From assembly GCA_017999835.1 (NCBI GenBank), contig JAGNLA010000009.1, positions 6,646-70,645 of the forward strand: a DNA stretch of 64,000 nucleotides. The letters are read 5' to 3'. Below are positions 29,017 through 37,763 of the stretch, in pieces (the stretch's first letter is position 1; every line of letters starts with the position of its first letter). Position numbers and translations under genes: made by a program. The DNA comes from Caldisericia bacterium (GTDB taxonomy: Bacteria; Caldisericota; Caldisericia; JAAYUI01). The notes beneath the pieces were generated by a model. It saw nothing but the letters and a program-made list of their open reading frames with translations. It had not been told where the DNA came from and did no database searches.

Positions 29017-31021
29017 TGTATGCCTCCTCGGTGCCGAGTGATTCATCAATGTTATCGCCTTTTGAGGTGGAAAGACACATCAGCTCGCTTCCAGTCAGAT
29101 ACTGTGGCAATCTCATGCCAATGCTGATTACATACTTGTATTTGCCAGAAACGACTTGTTTGACCGGTGACTTAAAAATCAGTCTTGTGCCTTCGACTTT
29201 TGCATTTTCAACCTTAGCCTTGTCAACCGTAATCCATTTCCTGTCCAATGATTTTGGCAGAATGAAACTTTGAGGAAACTGCAATGAAATCTCATCACCC
29301 AGGTCAAGATTACCAAAGGATGATGGCTGAAAATCAAAAGTGACGTTGGCATAAGTATTGGGCTTTTTTGACGACATGACCAGATTCCCAATCCTGGCCT
29401 TGGCTGGCTGAATGTAGATGTCATCAAACGAATATCTATCCGAGCCAATCTCAAGCTTTACCAAGTAAAAACCAACCGATGGATTAACGATGGCGCAATT
29501 TTGGAGAAGGGCGACAACCAGCTTGTTTTTGATGTCTGAAGGTGCAGACATCTCAATGGTGTTACCCGAAATTTTTGGGTTAGTAGCAGGATGCACGCCG
29601 TTTATCAGAATGTCGTTGTTGGTGATTTTTTCGCCATGTGCAAAAGCCTCAGGCAAAATTATTTTGAGTGGCGTTTGAGGAGGATAAGTTTTGCCATTAT
29701 CAAGCAAAAGCCTTATGCTAATGGTGCTTTCACGGTATTCCTCAGGAGGTTGAATGGCTAAACTCGTTTCTTTCAGTTTCAGCAGCGCCTGGGATTTCAC
29801 AAAATTTGGCTCGGAGGAAGTAGAAACCTCCACAAAACAATCCTTCTCGTCCGGATTGTAGGTTGTGTGAGTAAAAATGTCAAAAACAACATCGACTTTT
29901 GAAGAATTGTTGACATCCACAGGTGAAACAAGTTTTACAACGGTCTGACCATCAATTTTTGTAATCTCTGGATCAGATTCTAGCCTTGTCCCGTTCACCT
30001 TTATTAGGCGTTTTGAGAACTTTGGGGATATTGAAAATTGCTCTGGCAACTTGACGAAAATGGTTGAATATTTGTTGTCCAGTGCTCCGCCTTCACCTGT
30101 CCGAAACGAGACCGTGAAAGGATTTTTAGTGGAAAAACCAAATTCTGTTGCGTTGCAAACAACATTGCTGACATCCGAGCACGGCAGGATGAATGATTCG
30201 GACTCAACTGGAACAGGTTCAGGCCTGGTTGCAACAGCTACACGGTAACGTCCGGGAGTGGCAGGAAAAACAATCCCAATATCTTTTGTCACATTGACAT
30301 CAGCCACGTTATAGCCTTTCCTCCAGGGCTCGAGTTCAAAAGGATTGTTTACGGAAATTGATCTTTCTTTGCAATTGCTGTTAATATGATAGTTGATGGT
30401 TAAGCAAGCACATGGATAGCCAATATTGATGTGATACCTAATCTTTTTCATGAATTCTATTCTTTTTTCTACATCCCGAGGCAAGGCAGGCAAAACCGTT
30501 CCAAGCATCCAATATCCCAATCCTGATGAGTCTGATATTAACTTTGGACTTGAAGAATCAAGGTGACATGCATCGCGATTATCCGATTTCTCATCTTCAA
30601 GATCTATGAAACTGACTTCATGCATATGTTCTCCTGAAGCACGGTACAACTTACCAATCTCTTTTTCTGGTGAATCTGGGTATTTTTCAAAATAGGCTTT
30701 GTTGGGGACAAACCTTGGCGATTCAAGACCACCAGTAATTTTTGGCAAGCCATCGCAGAAGTTTTTCTCCAGCTGTTCCTTAGTTTGATAAGACATGTTT
30801 TCGTCCAAAGGCAGCCAAACCTTAACCCAATCGTGAATTTTTATGTTTTTTGTGTACACAAAGCTAACCACGAAATTGTTGGCTGCATTCACCCTTGAAG
30901 AGCCAATGGTTTTATACCATCTGCCAAAATCAAGCTTCACCGGCCCAACAGTGGCCCTTCCCAAAGTTTGACTCCACAGAATAATCACCAGCGCAAGAGA
31001 AATGAGTACAATTCTATTCAT
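29000..31021 (-). CDS. secreted surface protein, short paralogue C (no stalk domain)
   Basis: 673 residues. Signal peptide 1-23, cleavage before TVGP. N-terminal module: KNIKIHDWVKVWLP, FCDGLPKI, PRFVPN, SGLGYWMLGT (Tyr replaces Cys), YPCACL, WRKGYNVADV, ATPGRYR, LPCSD. Three beta repeats follow, with GEGGALDNKYSTI, VNGTRLES and FDFQPSSFGNLDLGDEISLQFP. That last motif is almost the same in paralogue B, so B and C are sisters. The tail is acidic (SLGTEEAYSEDDN) and there is no stalk. GGGGGAG before the ATG directly follows the stop of the upstream gene. Translationally coupled to B. Confidence 0.72.
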   Translation of the reverse strand: MNRIVLISLALVIILWSQTLGRATVGPVKLDFGRWYKTIGSSRVNAANNFVVSFVYTKNIKIHDWVKVWLPLDENMSYQTKEQLEKNFCDGLPKITGGLESPRFVPNKAYFEKYPDSPEKEIGKLYRASGEHMHEVSFIDLEDEKSDNRDACHLDSSSPKLISDSSGLGYWMLGTVLPALPRDVEKRIEFMKKIRYHINIGYPCACLTINYHINSNCKERSISVNNPFELEPWRKGYNVADVNVTKDIGIVFPATPGRYRVAVATRPEPVPVESESFILPCSDVSNVVCNATEFGFSTKNPFTVSFRTGEGGALDNKYSTIFVKLPEQFSISPKFSKRLIKVNGTRLESDPEITKIDGQTVVKLVSPVDVNNSSKVDVVFDIFTHTTYNPDEKDCFVEVSTSSEPNFVKSQALLKLKETSLAIQPPEEYRESTISIRLLLDNGKTYPPQTPLKIILPEAFAHGEKITNNDILINGVHPATNPKISGNTIEMSAPSDIKNKLVVALLQNCAIVNPSVGFYLVKLEIGSDRYSFDDIYIQPAKARIGNLVMSSKKPNTYANVTFDFQPSSFGNLDLGDEISLQFPQSFILPKSLDRKWITVDKAKVENAKVEGTRLIFKSPVKQVVSGKYKYVISIGMRLPQYLTGSELMCLSTSKGDNIDESLGTEEAYSEDDN

Positions 31022-31033
31022 AAAAAACTCCCC

Positions 31034-34000
31034 CTATTTTGAGTACTTCAACGTTATTTGTTTTGTTCCTGAATCAAAACTTACTATCGTGCCAAGGTTT
31101 TCAGCCACAAACCTCAAAGGAACCATCGTCGTTCCATTGATTGCGACAAGACAAATCGAATCATTCTTTCCGATTTTCACCTGCTTGCCATTTACCAATG
31201 CGGTGCTTTTGCCCAGCCACATAATGATTGTGTTGATGATTTCATCGCCATTGCGCTGGAGAATTGTGACTGACTTGTCAATTTGGTTCCACTCAACGCT
31301 GCAACCAAGGAAAGGCGCCAAAGGCTTGAACGGAACAAATGTTGTGCCATTAAGTGCTTTCAACTTCACATCCTTGAATGTGGCTGTTGGCGCACAAACA
31401 AGCTTTGGCTGTTTTTCAAAGTTCACATCCCATGAAGGTTTGTCGAGAGTGAGATTGATTGTGTTTGTACTTGTTGAGGCAAAGACAATTTCTTTGGTTG
31501 TGGTGTTACCTGCAAAGTCGGTTACTTTCAAAACAATCCTGTTTTTGCCTTGCACGACAGAATACATTGTGTAGAAAATCGAGGTTTTCCCATCGTTTGA
31601 CTCCTCGGGTATAACTTTATTATTGCAATAGGCGTACATACCACGCTCAGTTTTGAATGACACTTTCACAAGGTCACCTGGAAAACATTTGTATGATTGA
31701 GGACAAGAAACCATTTCGATTTGTGGTGGGGTTGTGTCGAGAATTATTTTCAAGTGCCTGATTGTTTCGTTGCATGCCAGGCTCCTGGCAACAACTTCAA
31801 CTTTGTTTAATCCAAGGTTAAGTGGGAGTTTATAGGAATAATTCAAATCTCGTTTGTCAAATTCGGTTTTTTTAACCAAACCGCCTTCAAAAACACGTTC
31901 TTCATTTCCATTAAACCTTACAAAAACAGAGTCAATCAGCACATACGACTGTTCGTCGCCAAAATAGGAAACAATCCTTGCCTCTGCCTGGCCAGACAAG
32001 ATTTTTATTGGCTGATTTGTTATTGTAGAGGATCTGTTGGAAAGACGAATATATGGTCTGTCAGTATCCAGAAACAAATCTTGAGATTTTGGCTCTTCTT
32101 TGTCACCATTAAAAGACGAACTCCAGCCAATGTTTATAACCTCGCATTCAGGCATAAGATTGAACGCTCCATCAAACAGCTTTGCCTTGTCCAGCTGCCC
32201 GTTGTACCAAAAGAAAATATCCGCCTCAGGATTGAGACATTCAAAAGATATTGTTGGTGGATATCCATACCACCCACTTTCGCAGGGATTTGGCTGCTGA
32301 TTGTTGACAATCAGTTTTGTCACAAGCGGCGCAGGAATCAGCGTCAGTTTGTCAGAAATAGCCTGTATCCCATCCCTTGTTCTGACTTTGATGAAATAGT
32401 CGTCTTTTTCACGTGGGTTTGTCACAAAACACTTAAGCTGAACCCTTGCCGGTTTCCAAAAATCAATAACTCTGGTTAAGGTTATCCAGATTGTTCGATC
32501 CTCTGTTCGAACTGATTTTGCTTTAGCACTGTCAATACTAACTTCCTCTGCCAAAACCTGATAGGGGAGAGTTGAACCTTTTGGAAACTCGACACCGATT
32601 TCTTCTCCTGATTTTATTGGTTTTTGCGATGATGGCCTAAAGATGAACGAAACCTCGGTAGACATTGCAGCTTGCTGTTTTGAAAGCTCAAGTTGATAAA
32701 TGTGCGACTTTGAGGCGAATATGTCAAACGGTTCGCTGTCGATATCATCATCTCCAACTTTTACTTCGAAATCGTAAATGCCAGTCTGAGGACTGACAAT
32801 TCCGGCCTTGCTTGAGATCGAAACAATGCATTTCTTTGAAAGTTCAAATTGGGATTTCAATGTGATTGTTCTTTTTTCTTTGTCGATTACAACATCAGAA
32901 TCGAGACCGTTGACTTGGAAACAACCTAGCTTGGGTTTGTCCGGGAGAACAAATCCATTGTCAAAAGTAATTTCTATCTCGGTTTTTTGCTGATAAACCT
33001 TCCCGTCTCTTAGAGGTAGAGTCAAGAATATATCGGCGTTTGCATACTCTTCGGCTGGATACAAAACCATTCTGGCTGTTTTAGAATCCTCAACTTCTTC
33101 GGCTTTGATGAAGTTGCCTTCAGAGCTTGTTGAAACCATTATCTCGTTATTGTTTCTTTCCAGAATGGAGAAGAAGCTTGGGTTGGAAAGAAAATCCACC
33201 TTCACTTTTCCAAAATTATCAACATCGACAGGCGATGTTATCTCCAATATTTGTTGACCATCACTGGTGTTGGTAGTTTTTGCCTGCTTGACGACAACGT
33301 CATTGACGAGAATATTCTTAAATGGGACACTTGTCATGCTAAAACCTTTTGGCAGTTTCAGCTTTATTGTCGACATCCCCTTGTCCAAAGCCCCGCCTTC
33401 ACTTGTCATAAAACTGACTGAAAAAACCGTAAACTGCTTTCTGATTGGGAATTGTTCAAAAGTAACATCAGATATATCCGAGCAAGGCAAAATGAACGAT
33501 TCAGACTCGACTGGCTCAGGTTCGGGTTCTGTTGCCACAGAAACCCTGTATCGGCCAGGGGTTGCGGGTGCAACAATGCCTGTATATGAAGAAGTGTTCA
33601 AATCAATCGAGTTATAGCCTTTCCTCCAAGCTTCAACCTCTAGCGGTGCAATAAAATTCAGCATTCTTTGAGTACAGGTGCTTGTCATCGAGAATGGCTG
33701 ACAATCACAGGGGTTGTAACCGATTGAAATTGACATGCCAATCCTCCGGCTCCATTCTTTTCTTTCTGTGTCGTCCACAGGTATTGCCGGCATCACTGTT
33801 CCAAGCATCCAACAGCCCAAACCTGAAGGATCTTTTACTATTCTCCGTTTGTTGTCTTTCTCGCCACAAACATCACTCCAGTCGGCAGCACCTGACGGTT
33901 CGGGGTTGTCGTAAAGAATCCCAGGTTTGTTATACTCAGCTACTGTAAAAAGTTGTCTTTTTGTTGCCAATTTCGAATTGGGATATTTCTCGAAAAACTT

Positions 34001-34321
34001 CTTGTTTGGCAGAAATCTTGGATTATCGATGTTTTCATCAATTTTTGGTAAACCATCACAGATGTTTTTGAGCAAATCCTCAGGATTGGCGTATTCAACC
34101 GCTTCAGACGACGGAAACCAAACCTTTATCCAGTCATGAATTTTGATGTTTACATTATAACGCATATAAACCTTGAAGCTTGTCACCTGGTTTGCTCTGG
34201 CATGGGAATATTTTGGCTTTATCATATTCAGCTCAACTCTGACCGGGCCAACTGTTGCCATCGCAGGAATGGCTGATATTGTCATTGCAACAAGAATCGC
34301 AACCGCCAAAAGTTTCCGCAT
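31034..34321 (-). CDS. large secreted multi-domain surface protein, paralogue D
   Basis: 1095 residues with the full architecture: signal peptide 1-22 (before TVGP), N-terminal module (VELNMIKPKYSHARAN, KIHDWIKVWFP, ICDGLPKI, SGLGCWMLGT, EAWRKGYNSID), three beta repeats, chitobiase-like insert (ESGWYGYPPTISFECLNPE, DIFFWYNGQLDKA), two Ig-like domains with SLACNETIRHLKI and FAGNTTTKEI, and a stalk domain ending GTTMVPLRFVAENLGTIVSF. It is the most diverged of the long operon members: the segment GERGFTEMLTDGDN of A, E and F is replaced by QAEARIVSYFGDEQ. GGGGGGA precedes the ATG. Third of five genes. Confidence 0.78.
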   Translation of the reverse strand: MRKLLAVAILVAMTISAIPAMATVGPVRVELNMIKPKYSHARANQVTSFKVYMRYNVNIKIHDWIKVWFPSSEAVEYANPEDLLKNICDGLPKIDENIDNPRFLPNKKFFEKYPNSKLATKRQLFTVAEYNKPGILYDNPEPSGAADWSDVCGEKDNKRRIVKDPSGLGCWMLGTVMPAIPVDDTERKEWSRRIGMSISIGYNPCDCQPFSMTSTCTQRMLNFIAPLEVEAWRKGYNSIDLNTSSYTGIVAPATPGRYRVSVATEPEPEPVESESFILPCSDISDVTFEQFPIRKQFTVFSVSFMTSEGGALDKGMSTIKLKLPKGFSMTSVPFKNILVNDVVVKQAKTTNTSDGQQILEITSPVDVDNFGKVKVDFLSNPSFFSILERNNNEIMVSTSSEGNFIKAEEVEDSKTARMVLYPAEEYANADIFLTLPLRDGKVYQQKTEIEITFDNGFVLPDKPKLGCFQVNGLDSDVVIDKEKRTITLKSQFELSKKCIVSISSKAGIVSPQTGIYDFEVKVGDDDIDSEPFDIFASKSHIYQLELSKQQAAMSTEVSFIFRPSSQKPIKSGEEIGVEFPKGSTLPYQVLAEEVSIDSAKAKSVRTEDRTIWITLTRVIDFWKPARVQLKCFVTNPREKDDYFIKVRTRDGIQAISDKLTLIPAPLVTKLIVNNQQPNPCESGWYGYPPTISFECLNPEADIFFWYNGQLDKAKLFDGAFNLMPECEVINIGWSSSFNGDKEEPKSQDLFLDTDRPYIRLSNRSSTITNQPIKILSGQAEARIVSYFGDEQSYVLIDSVFVRFNGNEERVFEGGLVKKTEFDKRDLNYSYKLPLNLGLNKVEVVARSLACNETIRHLKIILDTTPPQIEMVSCPQSYKCFPGDLVKVSFKTERGMYAYCNNKVIPEESNDGKTSIFYTMYSVVQGKNRIVLKVTDFAGNTTTKEIVFASTSTNTINLTLDKPSWDVNFEKQPKLVCAPTATFKDVKLKALNGTTFVPFKPLAPFLGCSVEWNQIDKSVTILQRNGDEIINTIIMWLGKSTALVNGKQVKIGKNDSICLVAINGTTMVPLRFVAENLGTIVSFDSGTKQITLKYSK

Positions 34322-34330
34322 GATTCCCCC

Positions 34331-34459
34331 CTATTTTGGATAAGTCAGCGTTATCTGTTTGGTTTTGGCATCGAAGACGACACTGGCGCCGAGGTTTTCA
34401 GCCACAAACCTGAGCGGAAGCATGGTTTTGCCGTTTATTGACACTGGATAAAGCGTTCC
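34331..34459 (-). repeat. near-identical 3' gene end, copy 1 (paralogue E)
   Basis: 129 bases that differ at one position from 37635-37763. They encode the last stalk half (TMLPLRFVAENLGASVVFD) and the stop. The rest of the two genes is much more diverged. Confidence 0.85.
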
Positions 34460-37400
34460 CTTTGGGTCGATGTTGACGGTTTTCCCATCGATCTTAGCTT
34501 TTGTTTTTTCAAGCCAAAGCTCGATGATTTTCTTCTCATTGTTTCTCAATTTTTGTTCTAGAGTAACTTTCTTTTCTTTTACATCCCAGAAAACAAGGCT
34601 GTCAAAGAAAGGTACCAATTGCGCAACCGGCATGTATGTGCTACCGTTCAAATCCTTATATCTGCTGTCTTTGAAAGTTGCAGTTGGAGGAACTGCAAGT
34701 GGTGTCTGGACTTTGCCATTGACCATCCATTCTTTTTTGTCGAGTGTCAGGACGATGATGGTTTTCTTTGGCTTTGCTACAATTTTGTAGCTGAGGCTGC
34801 GATTGTTACCAGACTGGTCGGTCACGGCAATGCTAACAATATTGTCGCCTTCGACAAGACTTATGTTGGCAGAGAAAACCCCAACTCCATCTTCTGACGA
34901 AATGATCTCGGCAGACATTCCGTTTATCTGCACAGTCGCGCTTGCCTCAGTTCTGATAAGAACATTGACATTGTCGCCATCAATAAATATTTCATCATTT
35001 TTTGGGCTCACCATTTCAGCTTTTGGCGGTTGTGTGTCTAGTGTTATCTTCTTTTTCACCACTGTTTCGTTGCATGCCTGGTCGCGGCCTATTATTTCAA
35101 CAATGTTTTCTCCTTCATTCAGTTGGATGACATGGTCGAATTTGTATTTTATTGAGCCTGAATTTTTTGTTTCATATATTTGGCCTTCCAGCAACAAGGT
35201 TTCTTTACCATTGAATTTTACAAAGATTGAATCGGTTGCCTGATACTTATTATTGTCCCCATCGGTAAGCATTTCGGTAAAACCGCGTTCGCCTTCAATT
35301 TTATAGTTTTTATGGTTTGTCATCTCACCTGTTTTAGGTTTTGTCACTCTTACCGACGGCGGCATGGTATCCAGATTGAAATCATAAGCCCTTGGCTCCT
35401 CTTTTACTCCATTAAACTCTGCCTGCCAGGTTATGACTGTTCTCATGGAACCTGGGTTGAGCCTTGATTCGCCACCGTAGATAACGGCTTTGTCTGGCTG
35501 GTTATTAAACCAGAATGTTATTTTTGCTTCTGGGTTCAGACAGTCAAAACCTAGAATTGGTGGTTTGTTGAACCAATCACCACAGTTTGGCTTGTCCGGG
35601 TCCAAAAAGTATATCCAAGATTTGAGTGGGGCTGGTTCGAGGACATATTCTTCAGAAACCATCGGCTCAGCCTTGCCAATGATAACTTTGAGAGTATATG
35701 AACCGTGTTTTCTAGGATTTTTTATGCCAATGTCGATGGAAACATCAACTGGTTTGGCTGATGTAATCTCAACTGGAGTCGCAATAGTCAGCGTTGTTGA
35801 GTCAGCCTTGGCCGAAATGGTTTTCTTCCGATTGACGGTTATATCTGCGATATCAAAGCTTTTTGGCAAGACCGTCCCCTGAGGAAACTCCACCATGAAA
35901 GTATCGCCAACTGACAACGGGGTTTGCGAAGGAGCCACTAAACTGAAGAAATATTTGGACTCTACACTCCCCTGGTAGTCTGACAATTCGAGAAGCGTTA
36001 TTAAACCAACTGATGGCTTTATCTCAAACTCTCCGCAACCGTAGCTGCCAGAAGGAGTAGTCAACGTTATGGAGTGTGTGCCAGCTTTTGGGTTTCTGAT
36101 TCCAGCATTTTTGTTAATTGTGATCTGGACATAGTACTGGATGTTTGCCGGTATCGTGATTTTCAAAGAGTTGCCGTCAATATCTATGTGTTTTGCCCTC
36201 AAACCTGAAACATAGACGTTACCAGGTTCCATTGTTTTTGGGAACTTGAAACCTTCAGAAAAATTCAAGCTTATGACCGATCCGGCTTTCAAAATTTCGC
36301 CATCCGGAAGAATCGCTCTGCAAAAAATGGATGAATACTTGTATTCGTGATCAGGGGTCACAACGGCCAATGGCGTGGAACCAAGTGCCACCGGTTTTGA
36401 ACTGATGTAGTTAGGCTCAGAAGTGGTTGAAACTTCTATCGATATTGGTTTTTTTGAAGGTATGACTCTGATGTTTGTTGAGCTCGAAAACTCAATCGAG
36501 GTCTGACCAAAGTTCGCCACGTCCGTCGGAACAATTATCTTGATTACCGTTCCGTCTGCGCTTTTCTCGACTTTGGGTGATGAACTGACGAAAGCGCCGT
36601 TGAACTTTATCGATTTTTCTGGAAACTTGTCCGGAGCGAATATGCCAGGCGGGAACTTGATATTGACCACTGACGATCCGCCGTCCAGCGCTCCACCCTC
36701 GCCAACTTTGAAGCTAACATTCAATATTGTCTCGGCATTATTGTTTGGATAATCCTGAAGCACAACATCGGACACATCAGAGCAAGGAAGCACGAAGGCT
36801 TCCGACTCCACAGGTACAGGTTCAGGTTCGGTGGCAACGGCTAGCCTGTACCTGCCAGGAGTAGCCGGGGCGATGATGCCGGTGGTTTTGGAAGTGTTGA
36901 AATCGATTGAGTTGTAGCCTTTTCGCCAAGCCTCTAATTCTACTTCTTCAAAATATGTCAATGTTGCTTGTTTGCAGCTATTCTCAAGCAATACATATTC
37001 ACAACCACAGGAGCTGTAACCAAGCAACACTGAACGGTAGACAGTTCTCATCCTTTTGCTTCTTTGATCCTTGTCATAAGGCATTGGTGGAAATATTGTT
37101 CCCAACATCCAACAGCCTAGACCAGACGGATCCTTGACCAATCTGAGATTTTTGGTATCTCCTCCACAAACATCATGCCAATCTTTGACATTATCCAAAT
37201 CTGGTAATTTGAAGAATTCAGCATTACTGTAGTAGTCAAGAATCTTGTAAAACGTGCTGTAATCTTTGAGTTCTGAGTTTTCATATTTTTTAAAATACTT
37301 TTCATTTGGCACAAATCTGGGGTGTTCCCTCACACCGGTTATTGGAGGCAGACCATCACATATCTGCCTGATAACCTCTTCCGGGTTGTCCGACTGGATG

Positions 37401-37621
37401 CTTTCATAAATCGGAAACCAGACTTTTAGCCAATTATGAGCCTTTATATTGACATCGTATCGTATATATATCTTGAACGCTGTAAGGGAGTTCGCCCTTG
37501 CTGCTGAAAGCCTCGGTTTTATCATGTTCAGTTCTACATGTATTGGCCCAAGTACGGCAAAGGTTGCCGCCGTGTTCCCAAAAACAATCACCAACACCAG
37601 CAATAGTAATATTTTCTTCAT
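34331..37621 (-). CDS. large secreted multi-domain surface protein, paralogue E
   Basis: 1096 residues. Signal peptide 1-22 (before VLGP), N-terminal module to about 290 (PRLSAARAN, HNWLKVWFP, ICDGLPPITG, DPSGLGCWMLGT, LEAWRKGYNSID), three beta repeats to about 670, chitobiase-like insert with NCGDWFNKPPILGFDCLNPE, two Ig-like domains, and stalk domain from about 955. The last 42 codons differ from those of paralogue F by one base, and the insert region is also nearly identical, pointing to recent duplication or gene conversion. Nine bases separate it from D and 13 from F. A G-rich ribosome site directly follows the stop of F. Confidence 0.8.
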   Translation of the reverse strand: MKKILLLLVLVIVFGNTAATFAVLGPIHVELNMIKPRLSAARANSLTAFKIYIRYDVNIKAHNWLKVWFPIYESIQSDNPEEVIRQICDGLPPITGVREHPRFVPNEKYFKKYENSELKDYSTFYKILDYYSNAEFFKLPDLDNVKDWHDVCGGDTKNLRLVKDPSGLGCWMLGTIFPPMPYDKDQRSKRMRTVYRSVLLGYSSCGCEYVLLENSCKQATLTYFEEVELEAWRKGYNSIDFNTSKTTGIIAPATPGRYRLAVATEPEPVPVESEAFVLPCSDVSDVVLQDYPNNNAETILNVSFKVGEGGALDGGSSVVNIKFPPGIFAPDKFPEKSIKFNGAFVSSSPKVEKSADGTVIKIIVPTDVANFGQTSIEFSSSTNIRVIPSKKPISIEVSTTSEPNYISSKPVALGSTPLAVVTPDHEYKYSSIFCRAILPDGEILKAGSVISLNFSEGFKFPKTMEPGNVYVSGLRAKHIDIDGNSLKITIPANIQYYVQITINKNAGIRNPKAGTHSITLTTPSGSYGCGEFEIKPSVGLITLLELSDYQGSVESKYFFSLVAPSQTPLSVGDTFMVEFPQGTVLPKSFDIADITVNRKKTISAKADSTTLTIATPVEITSAKPVDVSIDIGIKNPRKHGSYTLKVIIGKAEPMVSEEYVLEPAPLKSWIYFLDPDKPNCGDWFNKPPILGFDCLNPEAKITFWFNNQPDKAVIYGGESRLNPGSMRTVITWQAEFNGVKEEPRAYDFNLDTMPPSVRVTKPKTGEMTNHKNYKIEGERGFTEMLTDGDNNKYQATDSIFVKFNGKETLLLEGQIYETKNSGSIKYKFDHVIQLNEGENIVEIIGRDQACNETVVKKKITLDTQPPKAEMVSPKNDEIFIDGDNVNVLIRTEASATVQINGMSAEIISSEDGVGVFSANISLVEGDNIVSIAVTDQSGNNRSLSYKIVAKPKKTIIVLTLDKKEWMVNGKVQTPLAVPPTATFKDSRYKDLNGSTYMPVAQLVPFFDSLVFWDVKEKKVTLEQKLRNNEKKIIELWLEKTKAKIDGKTVNIDPKGTLYPVSINGKTMLPLRFVAENLGASVVFDAKTKQITLTYPK

Positions 37622-37634
37622 ACTCTCAGCCCCC

Positions 37635-37763
37635 CTATTTTGGATAAGTCAGCGTTATCTGTTTGGTTTTGGCATCGAAGACAACACTGGCGCCGAGGTT
37701 TTCAGCCACAAACCTGAGCGGAAGCATGGTTTTGCCGTTTATTGACACTGGATAAAGCGTTCC
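37635..37763 (-). repeat. near-identical 3' gene end, copy 2 (paralogue F)
   Basis: Partner of 34331-34459, with one mismatch in 129 bases including synonymous positions. Confidence 0.85.
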
